Source: Kiritimatiellia bacterium
GTDB taxonomy: Bacteria; Verrucomicrobiota; Kiritimatiellia; UBA8416; JADHWI01
NCBI GenBank assembly: GCA_030744755.1
Contig: JASLPY010000038.1
Span: 1 to 48,359, forward strand
Reading direction: 5' to 3'
DNA length: 48,359 nucleotides
The translations under genes were made by a program, and so were the position numbers. The notes beneath the pieces were generated by a model. It was given only the letters and a program-made list of their open reading frames with translations, did not search any database and was not told where the DNA came from. Positions 25,517 through 34,747 of the stretch are shown piece after piece. Within the stretch, counting starts at the first letter, position 1, and each line of letters starts with the position of its first letter.

Positions 25517-28273
25517 CTACTTTCGGATTGTGATCCGATGCACTCCACTCACCAGCGCAAGCCGGTTGCCGGAACCCTCACCCCTTCCGGCAAATTCCCT
25601 GCCGTTCAGGGTGATGGCGGTGAATCCATCGAACGGACAGACAAAGGTGGCGAAGGAGTTGGGCGGAACGGTGATGGTGAACTCAGCGGCCTCCTGGTCC
25701 TGCTCCCACGAACTCTCAATGAGTCCGTACGGGGATCGATGACTTGCTTTTACACGGTCGAGGCCGGTGGGCAGAAACGGTCTAACGAAAAAGTGTTTAA
25801 ATCCCGGGGACTTCTCGTCGGGCTGGATGCCCGCCAGGTATTCGTAAAACCATGCGCTGATGTCACCAAACATGATATGATTGCGGGAGTCTGAACCGTC
25901 CCACCGTTCCCAGAGGGTGGAGGCCCCCTGTTTGACCATGTAGCCCCAGCTCGGAAACGTGGTGTTAGTAGCGATGGCATAGGCCACATCACTCCGGCCG
26001 GAGTCCGAGAGGCATCGCATGACGTATTTGGTTCCGAGGATCCCGGTATCAAGGTGACCTCCCTTAGCTTCAATCTCCTTGAGCAGCCTGGCGAGAACAC
26101 GGGCCTGTTGCCCGTCGGGGATCAGTCCGTGGTACAGGGCGGAGGCGTACGAGGTTTGGGATCCGTTGCCGAGAACGCCCTCCTTGTAGAATCTGCCGCG
26201 GAACGCATCCCGGATCTTACCGGCCCGGTCCTGGTAGAAGGCTTCGTCTTCCGGCTTGCCCAGGATGGCCGCCATCTTCGAGAGCAACACCGCGTCGTAG
26301 TAGAAGCAGGAGGTAGAAGTCAGGGCCGAGGGCGTGTTCACTTTCCCCGAGTTTTCCGTGTGGGGAGGCGACCAATCGCCCAGTCCGAAGTTCGTGATCC
26401 AGTCGTGGGATTTGTGTTTCTCGACGAATGCAAAATATTTTTTGAATCCCTCGTAGTTTCGCTCGAGAATCGTCCTGTCGCCCGTGTAGATATACGTATA
26501 CCAGGGGATCAGGATGAAGGCGTTGTCCCAGGCAAGACCGTTGCCCCAGAAACGTCCCCACCCGGCAGTGGGAACGATGCATGAGAGCTGTCCCATCTCA
26601 TCCTGGTCCTCCAGGATGTCCTGGATCCACTTCGCGTAGGCCGAAGCGGAATCGAAGTTGAGCAGGCCGGTCTGGGCCGCGAGATGAGCATCCCCGGTCC
26701 ATCCATTCTTTTCACGGTGGGGGCAGTCGGTGGGGTAACCATGGTAGTTTCCGACGAAGGCATGGAGGGTGATCTCCTGGATCCTGTTGAGGAGACCGGA
26801 AGAGGACGTGAACCGGCCCGCGGTGGCGAAGTCGGTGTGCAGGACTTGGGCCCGGAAGTTCTCGAGGTCGCTCTTGTTCCGCAGGCCATGAACTTCCACG
26901 TATTGAAAACCATGATACGTGAAGCGTGGGTGCCACGTTTCAGACGGTCTGCCTGCACAAATGTATTCATCCAGCTCGAAGCGGGACTGGCGCATGTGAC
27001 GCACCAGCTCCGACTGATCACAGAGCCCATTCTTGTCGAGCTTTTCCGCGTGCTTCAAGGTCAGCTTGTCCCCTTTCCGGGTATGGGTGAGCGACATCTT
27101 CACCCGGCCGGCGATATTCCTTCCGAAATCAACCACGTAAACGCCGGGCTTTGGCTCCGTGATCTTCGAGGGCTTCAGTTCGGATGTCACCCGGATGGGA
27201 GGCAGGGCCTGGGAACGCAGGATACCCGACGGTCCCGGGACCAGGCGGGCCGGGATCCAGGAGGCCAGGTTCGCCTCGGCCGTTGCCCAACCCTTGAGTT
27301 CCTTCCGCGCGTCGTAGGTCTCTCCCTGGCGAATGCTGGTAAACACGGTTGGCGAGGGGTGAGAAAGCCATGAACCATCCGAAACAACCGTCTCGCGTGT
27401 TCCATCGGTGTAGGACATTTCGAGCTGACAGAGCAGCGTCGGAGGCTGGCGCCAGGCCGCCTTGTCGAAGCCCCATGTGGCCAGGCTGTGCATGTTGTAC
27501 CAGCCGTCGCCGAGGTTTGCCGCCAGGACATTGGCCCCGGCCTTAAGCTCTTCGGTCAGGTCGTAGACCTCGTAAAGCACCCGCTTGTCGTATCGTGTGA
27601 AGGCCGGATCGAGGACATGCCCCCCGACCTTCCGGCCGTTCAGGAAAAGTTCGTAGTAACCCAGGCCGGTCACGTAAACCCGGGCTTTGGCGACCTCGCG
27701 GCCGACCTCGAAGCCCTTCCGCAGGTAGGGTGCGGGATCGGTTTGCCTGGGCTGACCGATTCCCTCATCCTGCCAGCGGGCGCGCCGATCCGCGATGAAT
27801 CTTCTCCAGTCGTGTACCCGTGGCGCGCTGATCCAGCTCGCCGACCAATCGGATTTGTTCAGCAGGCCCATCTCCCACCGGGCGACCGGACTCACCAGGG
27901 GCTTGTCCTGTTGGTTGGTCCAGACTCTGACCTTCCAGAAATACTGCCCGCGGCTCTCCAGCTCCTGCCCGGCATAGGGATGATGGATCGATTGATGGGA
28001 CGCGATCCTTCCTGTGTCCCAGGCAAGGATTCCCTTTTCGAGGTCGTCTCTGCTCCTTGCGACAAGGATCTGGTAAGCCAGCTGCTTCAGATCATGCTTC
28101 GAGCCGGACAGTTGCCAGCTCAGGCGAGGGTTTCGTTCGTCCACGCCGAGCGGCGCGGAATCGCGCCGGCAGCGCAGGTTCTTGACTTCGGCCGCGTTTG
28201 AGGAAGCCATGAGGAGCAGCATGCACAGAGAACAGAGTGGTTTCATCGGTATGGGGGACCTCGTTGTTTTCAT
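25517..28273 (-). CDS. GH78 alpha-L-rhamnosidase, exported
   Basis: A 918-residue glycoside hydrolase. A signal peptide (MKPLCSLCMLLLMASSNA after a short lead) is followed by N-terminal beta-sandwiches (RNPRLSWQLSG, QYFWKVRVWT, WSASWISAP), the rhamnosidase N domain (LGYYELFLNGRKVG, FTRYDKRVLYEVYDLT), and an alpha/alpha barrel. Around residue 514 lies the family signature DCPHREKNGWTGDAH, whose glutamate fits the general acid. LWERWDG near residue 788 holds the candidate general base. GH78 removes terminal alpha-L-rhamnose, so this gene is the clearest guide to the locus substrate. I start at ATG 28273, which has AGAGGTG upstream; a GTG at 28285 and a later ATG are alternatives. The upstream neighbour is the truncated GH106-like relic. 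Confidence 0.92.
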   Translation of the reverse strand: MKTTRSPIPMKPLCSLCMLLLMASSNAAEVKNLRCRRDSAPLGVDERNPRLSWQLSGSKHDLKQLAYQILVARSRDDLEKGILAWDTGRIASHQSIHHPYAGQELESRGQYFWKVRVWTNQQDKPLVSPVARWEMGLLNKSDWSASWISAPRVHDWRRFIADRRARWQDEGIGQPRQTDPAPYLRKGFEVGREVAKARVYVTGLGYYELFLNGRKVGGHVLDPAFTRYDKRVLYEVYDLTEELKAGANVLAANLGDGWYNMHSLATWGFDKAAWRQPPTLLCQLEMSYTDGTRETVVSDGSWLSHPSPTVFTSIRQGETYDARKELKGWATAEANLASWIPARLVPGPSGILRSQALPPIRVTSELKPSKITEPKPGVYVVDFGRNIAGRVKMSLTHTRKGDKLTLKHAEKLDKNGLCDQSELVRHMRQSRFELDEYICAGRPSETWHPRFTYHGFQYVEVHGLRNKSDLENFRAQVLHTDFATAGRFTSSSGLLNRIQEITLHAFVGNYHGYPTDCPHREKNGWTGDAHLAAQTGLLNFDSASAYAKWIQDILEDQDEMGQLSCIVPTAGWGRFWGNGLAWDNAFILIPWYTYIYTGDRTILERNYEGFKKYFAFVEKHKSHDWITNFGLGDWSPPHTENSGKVNTPSALTSTSCFYYDAVLLSKMAAILGKPEDEAFYQDRAGKIRDAFRGRFYKEGVLGNGSQTSYASALYHGLIPDGQQARVLARLLKEIEAKGGHLDTGILGTKYVMRCLSDSGRSDVAYAIATNTTFPSWGYMVKQGASTLWERWDGSDSRNHIMFGDISAWFYEYLAGIQPDEKSPGFKHFFVRPFLPTGLDRVKASHRSPYGLIESSWEQDQEAAEFTITVPPNSFATFVCPFDGFTAITLNGREFAGRGEGSGNRLALVSGVHRITIRK

Positions 28274-28310
28274 GGACTGAATCACCTCTTTAATTTCGGG
28301 GTCACTTTTA

Positions 28311-28601
28311 TTACTTCGCCGCAGGCTCCGTCCATTCCTCGCTCATGAAATCCACAGGGCCGCGGGGCACTCGGATATTTACCTCAAGAAACAGCGCTTT
28401 TCGCAATCCGGCTTCGTACATGGAGTCCAGATCCACCTTCATCAGCTCGGGATCCATGTTGCCGTCCATGAAATACCAGTACACCCCGGCGCGTGACGTG
28501 TCGGGCGGAGAGTAGAATTCTTCCTTCAGGTCAGCCGCGCCTACGACGGCCAGCGACGTAACCCAGATGATGGCACTCAGTATTTGCGTGTTCTTCTTTA
28601 T
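28311..28601 (-). pseudogene. Truncated GH106-like rhamnosidase N-terminus with ATA in the start position
   Basis: A 96-codon frame reads signal peptide (KKNTQILSAIIWVTSLAVVGAA), then EEFYSPPDTSRAGVYWYF, MDGNMDPELMKVDLDSMYEAG, and RVPRGPVDFMSEEW, then TEPAAK and a stop. The block matches the N-terminus of GH106-type enzymes (PP..R..W.W..GN....DL..M..AG....GPV.F.S.EW) and the GH106-like module of the gene at 34744-39831 (NPPGEYRSTVLWEWCNGWLN...GPVRFASPEW). AAGGAG (28609-28614) sits 7 nt before an ATA, exactly where a start codon belongs. This is either a start lost from ATG to ATA or a rare ATA start. The remaining roughly 800-1000 residues of a normal GH106 are absent, so I call it a relic. 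A short expressed peptide cannot be excluded. Confidence 0.75.
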
Positions 28602-28636
28602 GGTTTTTCTCCTTTAAGATGACCCATTTCGTCAGT

Positions 28637-30190
28637 TTATTGCTTTCTTTTTTGTTTTCTTGGTTTTTCCGTTGGAATGAGGATACGACGGTGTGATTCG
28701 GGAAACCATTCGTCCAGGGCTTTTTCCAGCTTATCCCACGTTTTGGAGTTACCGTCGTTGCGCGGGAAATGACGCGTTTCGTATGGGTCGGCTTTTAAAT
28801 CCAACAGCTGGGTTTCTATTTTTCCGCCGGGCGGAAAGTCGTATTCGATCAGCTTTTTACCTTCGTTATCGACGACCATCCAACCAATCTGACTTTCCAC
28901 GCCGAGCGTATCGCGCCACTTCACTTTTTTGCCTTCGAAAAGCGGGCGCAGACTCCGTCCGCGCGGATCGGCTTTCGCGTTCGGGTTTCCGGCGTAATCG
29001 GCGGCGGTCGGCAGGAAATCGAGTCCCGTCGAAACCAGATCGCTCGAGTTGACGGTTCCGGCAGGGATTGTCCCTTTGTACATTGCGATAAGCGGGACAT
29101 TCGCCGATTCCTCGTAGAGAGCGGTTTTGTGCTCCATCCGGTGCGCGCTATCCATATCACCATGATCGCTGCTAAAGATAACGAGCGTGTTTTCTTCGAG
29201 TCCACTCTCTTTGAGCGCGTCAAGGATCAGTTGGATTTCCGCATCGACCTGTTCGGTGAGTCGGGCATAAAGCCAGCGGTGCAGCCGCCAGTCGGCGTCG
29301 GTATAATTTTGGCGCGCTTTTTCCCTGAATCCTCGTCTAGCCACCAGTGCTTTAACCGATTGTGGTTCGCCGATTTGAGGTTCGAAGTTCGGCGGAAGCG
29401 GCGGGCAATGTTTTTCAAAGAACTCGCCTGGTGCTATTTTTGAGGCACGATTCATCAGCGCAACCAAGTCGGTCTCTTCGAGACCATTCTTTTTCGCGGG
29501 TTTTCCCATATCCGCAACCCGATAATCACGAAGTGCCATATAACAGATATCGTGCGGGCTGATAAAGTTCGCCCACATCAAGAACGGCTTATCGCCCGGC
29601 TTGCGGCCTCGAATAATCTTTGCGCTCGCTTCTGCCAATGGCATTTTTGGTGTTTTTACATAATACGTAAACCCGTTTTTTTTCGGACCGATTATTTCCG
29701 GAATATGAACCTTACCGCCATAAAACAGGTCGTAGCCCGCCTCTTTCATAAAAACCGGCAATAACGTTTTTTGAACCTCTTCTGATACATCACCCGGAGC
29801 CATCGAACCGCGATTTTCGCGGGCTAGATTCCCGTTTTTATCCAGGAACTGACTGGGGAAACGGCCGGTCATCATAGAAACACGGGCCGGGGCGCAAACG
29901 GGGTTTGCGGTGTAGGCACGGGTAAAGCGTATCCCGTTTCCCGCCATATAATCCATCGCCGGCGTCTTCACATACGGGTTGCCCGCACAACTCATCATAT
30001 TCGCGTGCTGCTGGTCGGTATAAATCAGGATAACATTGGGCCTGTCCTGCCTGTCCGCCGTAGCCTTGGCGGAGGAGGAAGCCTGCCGAAGGGGCCTGCC
30101 CTGACCTGCATTCGCCGCTTTAAGCAGTTCTGGCACCACAACTGCTCCGGCACCTATTGCAGTTGCTTTGAGAAAATCTCTGCGTTTCAT
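28637..30190 (-). CDS. Tat-exported sulfatase (S1) with CAPAR motif and in-frame repeat insertion
   Basis: A 517-residue sulfatase. A Tat signal (MKRRDFLKATAIGAGAVVVP) is followed by a low-complexity segment at about residues 29-50 (RPLRQASSSAKATADRQD) encoded by a palindromic repeat at 30041-30112. The catalytic core then begins with RPNVILIYTDQQHANMMSCAG (DQ metal pair). It has the formylglycine site C99-A-P-A-R, YGGKVHIPEI, SPHDICYMALRDY and FSSDHGDMDSAHRMEHK. It is a paralogue of the Tat sulfatase at 20937-22427, which lacks the insertion. The C-terminus is basic (EKPRKQKRKQ). AGAGG at 30196-30200 supports the start. The insertion falls between signal and enzyme, where it is likely tolerated. 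Confidence 0.92.
   Translation of the reverse strand: MKRRDFLKATAIGAGAVVVPELLKAANAGQGRPLRQASSSAKATADRQDRPNVILIYTDQQHANMMSCAGNPYVKTPAMDYMAGNGIRFTRAYTANPVCAPARVSMMTGRFPSQFLDKNGNLARENRGSMAPGDVSEEVQKTLLPVFMKEAGYDLFYGGKVHIPEIIGPKKNGFTYYVKTPKMPLAEASAKIIRGRKPGDKPFLMWANFISPHDICYMALRDYRVADMGKPAKKNGLEETDLVALMNRASKIAPGEFFEKHCPPLPPNFEPQIGEPQSVKALVARRGFREKARQNYTDADWRLHRWLYARLTEQVDAEIQLILDALKESGLEENTLVIFSSDHGDMDSAHRMEHKTALYEESANVPLIAMYKGTIPAGTVNSSDLVSTGLDFLPTAADYAGNPNAKADPRGRSLRPLFEGKKVKWRDTLGVESQIGWMVVDNEGKKLIEYDFPPGGKIETQLLDLKADPYETRHFPRNDGNSKTWDKLEKALDEWFPESHRRILIPTEKPRKQKRKQ
30041..30112. repeat. Palindromic repeat inserted in frame in a sulfatase gene
   Basis: The stretch encodes RQASSSAKATADRQD. It contains the hairpin TCCGCC (30054-30059) against GGCGGA (30068-30073), with CCTGCC repeats on both sides. 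The paralogous sulfatase at 20937-22427 passes directly from signal peptide to catalytic domain without it. Peptides of this type recur in many unrelated environmental genomes as translated dispersed repeats; that part is from memory and was not searched. The outer limits are approximate. Confidence 0.7.
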
Positions 30191-30246
30191 ACTAACCTCT
30201 GCTCTCTCTTGTATTCATATATTAAATCCAACTATTTCTTCTTTAC

Positions 30247-31680
30247 TTAAACTGGCAGCCTGATCGGGGCAGGTTGCTTTCCTTTTAGAGAAATCGATTC
30301 GCCCAATTTTTTACGCATAGCTTCCAATTGATCACGCAGCTTCTTCTTTTGGGCAGTGAACTGCGGATCATCAATCAAGTTATTCAATTGATACGGGTCA
30401 TTCTTCAGGTCGTACATAACCCAATCGCCAGAATAGTGGTATGCATAGGTCCACTCTTTCGTCCGAATCCCACGCCAATCCGTTCCCGGCCCGCCCCCTC
30501 TGTGCACATTGAAGAGGAATGCTGCATCGCGCTCCGTATCGGACTTGCCGAAAAAGGTTTCCGAATAGTCCATCCCTTCAACGTTTGCGGGAAGAGGTAG
30601 ATTGCAGAGACCAAGAAGAGTCGGCATAACATCGACCGACGAAACAATCCAGTCGCGAACCTGCCCTTTCTTGATCTTGGCAGGATAACGCACAATGAAT
30701 GGGATATTGACGGACTCCTCCCATGGACGCTGCTTTAGAGGGTGCCCCTGCGAGCCCAGCATGTCGCCATGATCAGAAGAAAATACCACAATCGTATCGT
30801 CGGCTACTCCAGCCTCCGCCAATGCGCGGTTAATGCGGCCCATACAGCTGTCCAGGCTGGTAACCATGGCATAGTACTGCAGCAAGGCTCCTGTATCATC
30901 GCCAGCCGTATCAGCCCTCTTCACCTTTTTTCTCTTCTTACCCAACGACAGCCCTCCAGCGGGCACATTCGGACGGTTCTTCAGCTTACGCTCCTTGTAC
31001 ATATCCAGGTATTTTTGTGGTGCCTTATACGGATTATGCGGAGGTCCAAACGACAAAAAGAGGCAGAACGGTTCGCTCTTTTTCTTTTTGATAAATTCTA
31101 CGGCCAGATCGGTCTGCACATCGGGTTCCCAGCCGGGGACTTCGATCGGCTCCGTCGCATCATTCAACCAATAGGCGGGGCTAGAATGCGCGTGTGAGCA
31201 GTTGCGCACCGCCCAGAAATCCCAGCCGCGTCGGCTCTTTGCGTCCACAGGGTTACTGCGGTTTCCGGACAAATGCCACTTGCCGACGTAGCCCGTAACA
31301 TATCCCGCCTTTTTCATCTGTTCGGAGATCACCGATTCACTGTCCGGCAGGCGTATGTCGTTATGGATAACTCCGGTCGAATGCCCGTAGCGCCCGGTAA
31401 GAAGCTGCGCACGATACGGCGTACAGACAGGCTGGATTGACAACGCATTAGTAACCAGCAATCCGTCGGCCGCCATTTGGTCGAGATTCGGAGTGATCAC
31501 CTGGTCGTTCCCCATACAGCCCATGGCATGCGCCCGCATCTGGTCGGCAAAAACAAAAACGACATTCGGCTTTTTTCCCGCTCCCGTTGCCGCAAACAGC
31601 TGGTTTCCTATGCCGACAGCAGGAATCGCCGCGCTTGCGGTCTTAATAAATTGTCTCCGTGTCATTTCTTTTCGTTTCAT
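30247..31680 (-). CDS. Tat-exported sulfatase (S1) with CTPYR motif
   Basis: A 477-residue sulfatase with a Tat signal (MTRRQFIKTASAAIPAVGIG). Core: VFVFADQMRAHAMGCMGND (DQ pair), formylglycine site C86-T-P-Y-R, YVGKWHLSGNRSNP, LSFGPPHNPYKAP and FSSDHGDMLGSQGHP. The CTPYR motif and general layout pair it with the sulfatase at 17951-19408. A basic loop (GKKRKKVKRAD) lies near residue 255. I set the start at ATG 31680 because AAGGAG (31687-31692) is six bases upstream. An in-frame GTG at 31704 overlaps the stop of the upstream gene as GTGA and would add eight residues, placing that ribosome site inside the coding region. The tail is not strongly basic. Confidence 0.92.
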   Translation of the reverse strand: MKRKEMTRRQFIKTASAAIPAVGIGNQLFAATGAGKKPNVVFVFADQMRAHAMGCMGNDQVITPNLDQMAADGLLVTNALSIQPVCTPYRAQLLTGRYGHSTGVIHNDIRLPDSESVISEQMKKAGYVTGYVGKWHLSGNRSNPVDAKSRRGWDFWAVRNCSHAHSSPAYWLNDATEPIEVPGWEPDVQTDLAVEFIKKKKSEPFCLFLSFGPPHNPYKAPQKYLDMYKERKLKNRPNVPAGGLSLGKKRKKVKRADTAGDDTGALLQYYAMVTSLDSCMGRINRALAEAGVADDTIVVFSSDHGDMLGSQGHPLKQRPWEESVNIPFIVRYPAKIKKGQVRDWIVSSVDVMPTLLGLCNLPLPANVEGMDYSETFFGKSDTERDAAFLFNVHRGGGPGTDWRGIRTKEWTYAYHYSGDWVMYDLKNDPYQLNNLIDDPQFTAQKKKLRDQLEAMRKKLGESISLKGKQPAPIRLPV

Positions 31681-31686
31681 ATCAAG

Positions 31687-31692
31687 CTCCTT
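31687..31692 (-). promoter_or_regulatory. AAGGAG ribosome binding site deciding the 31680 start
   Basis: A perfect AAGGAG, six bases before ATG 31678-31680, favours this start over the overlapping GTG at 31704. Confidence 0.7.
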
Positions 31693-31700
31693 GAGGCTTT

Positions 31701-33314
31701 TCACGGGATAATCGGGCGTAACTCTTTTCCGTCCAGTACGGGATAAAGAGCATTATCGTCTTCAAGCTCTTTTGCTAATTTTTGGACCATCGTCGAAAGT
31801 TTTTCCGGATTCGTTTTGCTCAGGTCGTTCTGTTCTGCCAAATCGTCGGCGAGATTATACAGTTCGTAGTGCGACATTCTGGCGGCCTGCTCTGGGATAA
31901 AGTAATAAACCAGTCGCCAATCCCCGTCCCGGAGTGATGCGACGTAGTTCCGGCGATGTTTGTGCGGGAAATAGGCCAGAAACTCCTCCGGTACCGATTT
32001 GTCGTACGCGCCCGTCAGTCGTTTCTTGAGCGAGTAACCGTCGATAACATGATCGGCAGGAACCGGAATGCCGACCAATTCCAGGATGGTGGGATATAAG
32101 TCGTTAATGCTGCCGAGCTGAGTCTGAATTTTTCCCATAGCGATCGGCATTTTTTTCTGCCACGGATTATTCGGGTCCGGCTTGGCCCAAGCCGCCATAA
32201 AAGGTACGCGCGTACCGCCGTCATATTCATTGTTCTTGCCACCGCGCAACGGTTCGGCGGCATTCACAACGATGAGGTGATTATCCCTTTTCCCTTTTGG
32301 TAAATGACCGCGATTCGCGGTTCCGTTATCCCCCAAAAAGAAAATCAGCGTGTTTTCTGCAATGCCCAGAGCCTCAAAACAGTCGAGCATATCGCCAAGC
32401 GATTTATCCATCCCTTCAATCAACGTGGCAAACGCCACATTGGCTTTAGGGTCATTCCCCTCATAATCCGCATAGTTTTCGGCAAATCGCTTATCCAGCA
32501 TGTACGGACTGTGTACAGCATAATGCGAAAAATGGAGAAAAAGCGGCTGATTCGCCTCAGCACAAAGCTTTACTTCCTTTTTGGCTTCCAGCGTTAATGC
32601 CTCGGTCAAAAAGGTATCGGTTCCGTGATATTCCTCCAGCCCGGACACCCCATTCTTTTTGCCATCACCGTAGTTGTCTTCTCCAAGATAGGAACTCGGC
32701 AGCCCACGGGCGCTACCCCCAATATTAACATCAAATCCGAGATTCAGCGGATTAGCCCCGTAGGTTCCCACCTTGCCCAGGTGTGCCTTGCCCACGTGGA
32801 TCGTGCGATACCCTTTCGCCTTAAGCTCCTGGGGTAGAATCGACATCTCTTCGGTAATCCCTACCTTGTTCCAATCCGGCGGATCAGACGGACCTTCAGC
32901 TTTCTCGCGGCCTGGAGCCATAATGTATTTTGTGGTTCGATGGCGCGACGCATTCTGGCCGGTGAGAATCGAAACCCGGCTCGGCGAGCAGTTTATCTGC
33001 GCGCAAAAGGTTTCAAAGCGGATGCCTTGTTCTGCGAAACGCTCCATCGACGGCGTCCGGTTGAAATCATTCAGCCGATATCGTTTCGGATTGCCTTTTG
33101 AGTCGGTAAGCATCGCTACGGAGGTATCCATCACGCCCATATCGTCCACCAGAAAAATCACAATATTGGGTAACGGCTCACCGTTATATTTCGGGACCAT
33201 TCCATCTGTTTTGTACCTGGGGAAACGTTCCGGTGGAGCTGCTTCCTTCTTTTTTGCCCACGCCGGACTCAAACAGATCATGAGGGCCACAGCCGTCATC
33301 ATCGTTTTATTCAT
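31701..33314 (-). CDS. Sulfatase (S1) with CSPSR motif
   Basis: A 537-residue exported sulfatase with a Sec signal (MNKTMMTAVALMICLSPAWA) and a charged stretch of about 25 residues before the core. Core: IVIFLVDDMGVMDTSVAMLT, formylglycine site C109-S-P-S-R, HVGKAHLGKVGTYGANPLNLGFD (GKAH rather than GKWH), HYAVHSPYMLDKRF, FLGDNGTANRGHL and RGGKNNEYDGGTRVPFMAAW. The insert DSKGNPKRYRLNDFN before the active site lengthens this region. I start at ATG 33314 because GGAG (33321-33324) is six bases upstream; a GTG at 33326 would add four residues. It lies 20 bp after the iduronate-sulfatase-like gene and 20 bp before the next sulfatase, so the three are probably cotranscribed. Confidence 0.92.
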   Translation of the reverse strand: MNKTMMTAVALMICLSPAWAKKKEAAPPERFPRYKTDGMVPKYNGEPLPNIVIFLVDDMGVMDTSVAMLTDSKGNPKRYRLNDFNRTPSMERFAEQGIRFETFCAQINCSPSRVSILTGQNASRHRTTKYIMAPGREKAEGPSDPPDWNKVGITEEMSILPQELKAKGYRTIHVGKAHLGKVGTYGANPLNLGFDVNIGGSARGLPSSYLGEDNYGDGKKNGVSGLEEYHGTDTFLTEALTLEAKKEVKLCAEANQPLFLHFSHYAVHSPYMLDKRFAENYADYEGNDPKANVAFATLIEGMDKSLGDMLDCFEALGIAENTLIFFLGDNGTANRGHLPKGKRDNHLIVVNAAEPLRGGKNNEYDGGTRVPFMAAWAKPDPNNPWQKKMPIAMGKIQTQLGSINDLYPTILELVGIPVPADHVIDGYSLKKRLTGAYDKSVPEEFLAYFPHKHRRNYVASLRDGDWRLVYYFIPEQAARMSHYELYNLADDLAEQNDLSKTNPEKLSTMVQKLAKELEDDNALYPVLDGKELRPIIP

Positions 33315-33334
33315 AAATATCTCCACTATGACGC

Positions 33335-34747
33335 CTATTTCTTCTTCGCTTTCTTCTCCGACTTATCCTTTGACTTCGTATTTACCAATTGCTCCACCTC
33401 CTCTTTCGGGAGCCAGGCGGCGAGCTTTTCTTTCAGCTTGGCATATTCTGGGTTGTTCGCCTGGTTCGTCCATTCGTACGGGTCTTTGGCATTGTGATAG
33501 AGTTCTTCATCGCCGTTCGCATAGCGGATATAGCGATGCGTTTCAGTTCGAACGGCATGATTCCCGCGGCCATGTGTGGTAATGGCAGGATACGCCCAAT
33601 CCGCCGCCGGATTTTTGAGGAGCGGCGTAATGTCGTGTCCGGACACATGCTCCGGCCGTTCTATCCCAGCCAGGGAGCAGAGCGTCGGGTATAGGCACAT
33701 CAGATCGACCGGCTTTTTCGATTTTGTGCCGGGCGTGGTTACGCCGGGTGCGACCCAAATCAACGGCGAGCGAGCCGGCTCTTCCCAGAGCGCGAATTTA
33801 CGCCAGCGATTTTTCTCGCCGAGCGACCAGCCGTGATCGGTCCACAGCACGATGATGGTGTTGTCTTTTTTCGGACTCTTTTCGAGCGCATCGAGCAGGC
33901 GGCCGATATTCATATCGGTGTAGTAGATGCTGGCAAGGTAGGATTGTATGGCGCGTTCCCACTGGTTATTGACCAGCATTTTTGAATGTTCCCTGCCCGA
34001 CAAGAATTTCCGGGCGGCGGGCGGCAGATCATCGATGTCACCCTTTTTTGTCGGCGGACGCTTAATGGATTCGAGCGGGAACGGCTCATAATATTTTCTC
34101 GGCACAACGAAAGGCAGATGCGGCTTGTAGAGACCGCAGGCGAGAAAGAACGGCTGGTCATCATCACGCTCGATGCGCTCAATAATGTAATCAGTCGAAT
34201 GCCAGTCGAGCAGGTCTTCATCTTTCAGGTCCGGATGAACTTTGTCGTTTGTGTATCCATCATTCTTTTGCACGCCCGGCCCGTTCAATGAGTAGGGGGA
34301 ATCATCTAGATATTCCGACCACTCTTCGGGATGATAATTCATGCCATGATAAACTTTTCCAGCCCCGGCGACATAGTAGCCTGCCTTCAAAAACTGTGCG
34401 CTTAGCCCCTCGCCCGGTTTCTGGTAATCTTGCCATTTTCCCGTCTTGTTCATATAGAGGCCACTCACCCACGGACGGCGCCCGCCCATGATTGCACCAC
34501 GCGAAGGGTTGCATGCCGGCACGGCACACTGTGCATTCACGAAGGTCACCCCAATATCGGCAAGCCGCTGAATATTCGGCGTCTTCGCCTGAGGGTTCCG
34601 TCCGAGCGGCTCAACCCAGTGATTCAAATCGTCAACAGCAATGAAAAGAACGTTGGGTTTCGACGAGCCCACCACGGGCGATTTTCCTGCCGCAAACGCT
34701 GAAAGCGCGCCCATCAGAAAAAGCATCCACACATTTCTCATTCTCAT
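33335..34747 (-). CDS. Sulfatase (S1, iduronate-2-sulfatase-like) with CNPSR motif
   Basis: A 470-residue exported sulfatase. A signal peptide (MRMRNVWMLFLMGALSAFAA) is followed by VLFIAVDDLNHWVEPLGRNPQAKTPN, formylglycine site C79-N-P-S-R, GAGKVYHGMNYHPEEW, ACGLYKPHLPFVVPRKYYEPFP and VLWTDHGWSLGEKNRWRKFALWEE. These blocks (GKVYH, YKPHLPFVVP, DHGWSLGEK) are typical of iduronate-2-sulfatase-like S1 members and recur in the sulfatase part of the 42864-47873 fusion and in the gene at 1218-3245. The C-terminus is basic (KSKDKSEKKAKKK) although no gene overlaps it. The start overlaps the stop of the large fusion gene as ATGA. Confidence 0.92.
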   Translation of the reverse strand: MRMRNVWMLFLMGALSAFAAGKSPVVGSSKPNVLFIAVDDLNHWVEPLGRNPQAKTPNIQRLADIGVTFVNAQCAVPACNPSRGAIMGGRRPWVSGLYMNKTGKWQDYQKPGEGLSAQFLKAGYYVAGAGKVYHGMNYHPEEWSEYLDDSPYSLNGPGVQKNDGYTNDKVHPDLKDEDLLDWHSTDYIIERIERDDDQPFFLACGLYKPHLPFVVPRKYYEPFPLESIKRPPTKKGDIDDLPPAARKFLSGREHSKMLVNNQWERAIQSYLASIYYTDMNIGRLLDALEKSPKKDNTIIVLWTDHGWSLGEKNRWRKFALWEEPARSPLIWVAPGVTTPGTKSKKPVDLMCLYPTLCSLAGIERPEHVSGHDITPLLKNPAADWAYPAITTHGRGNHAVRTETHRYIRYANGDEELYHNAKDPYEWTNQANNPEYAKLKEKLAAWLPKEEVEQLVNTKSKDKSEKKAKKK

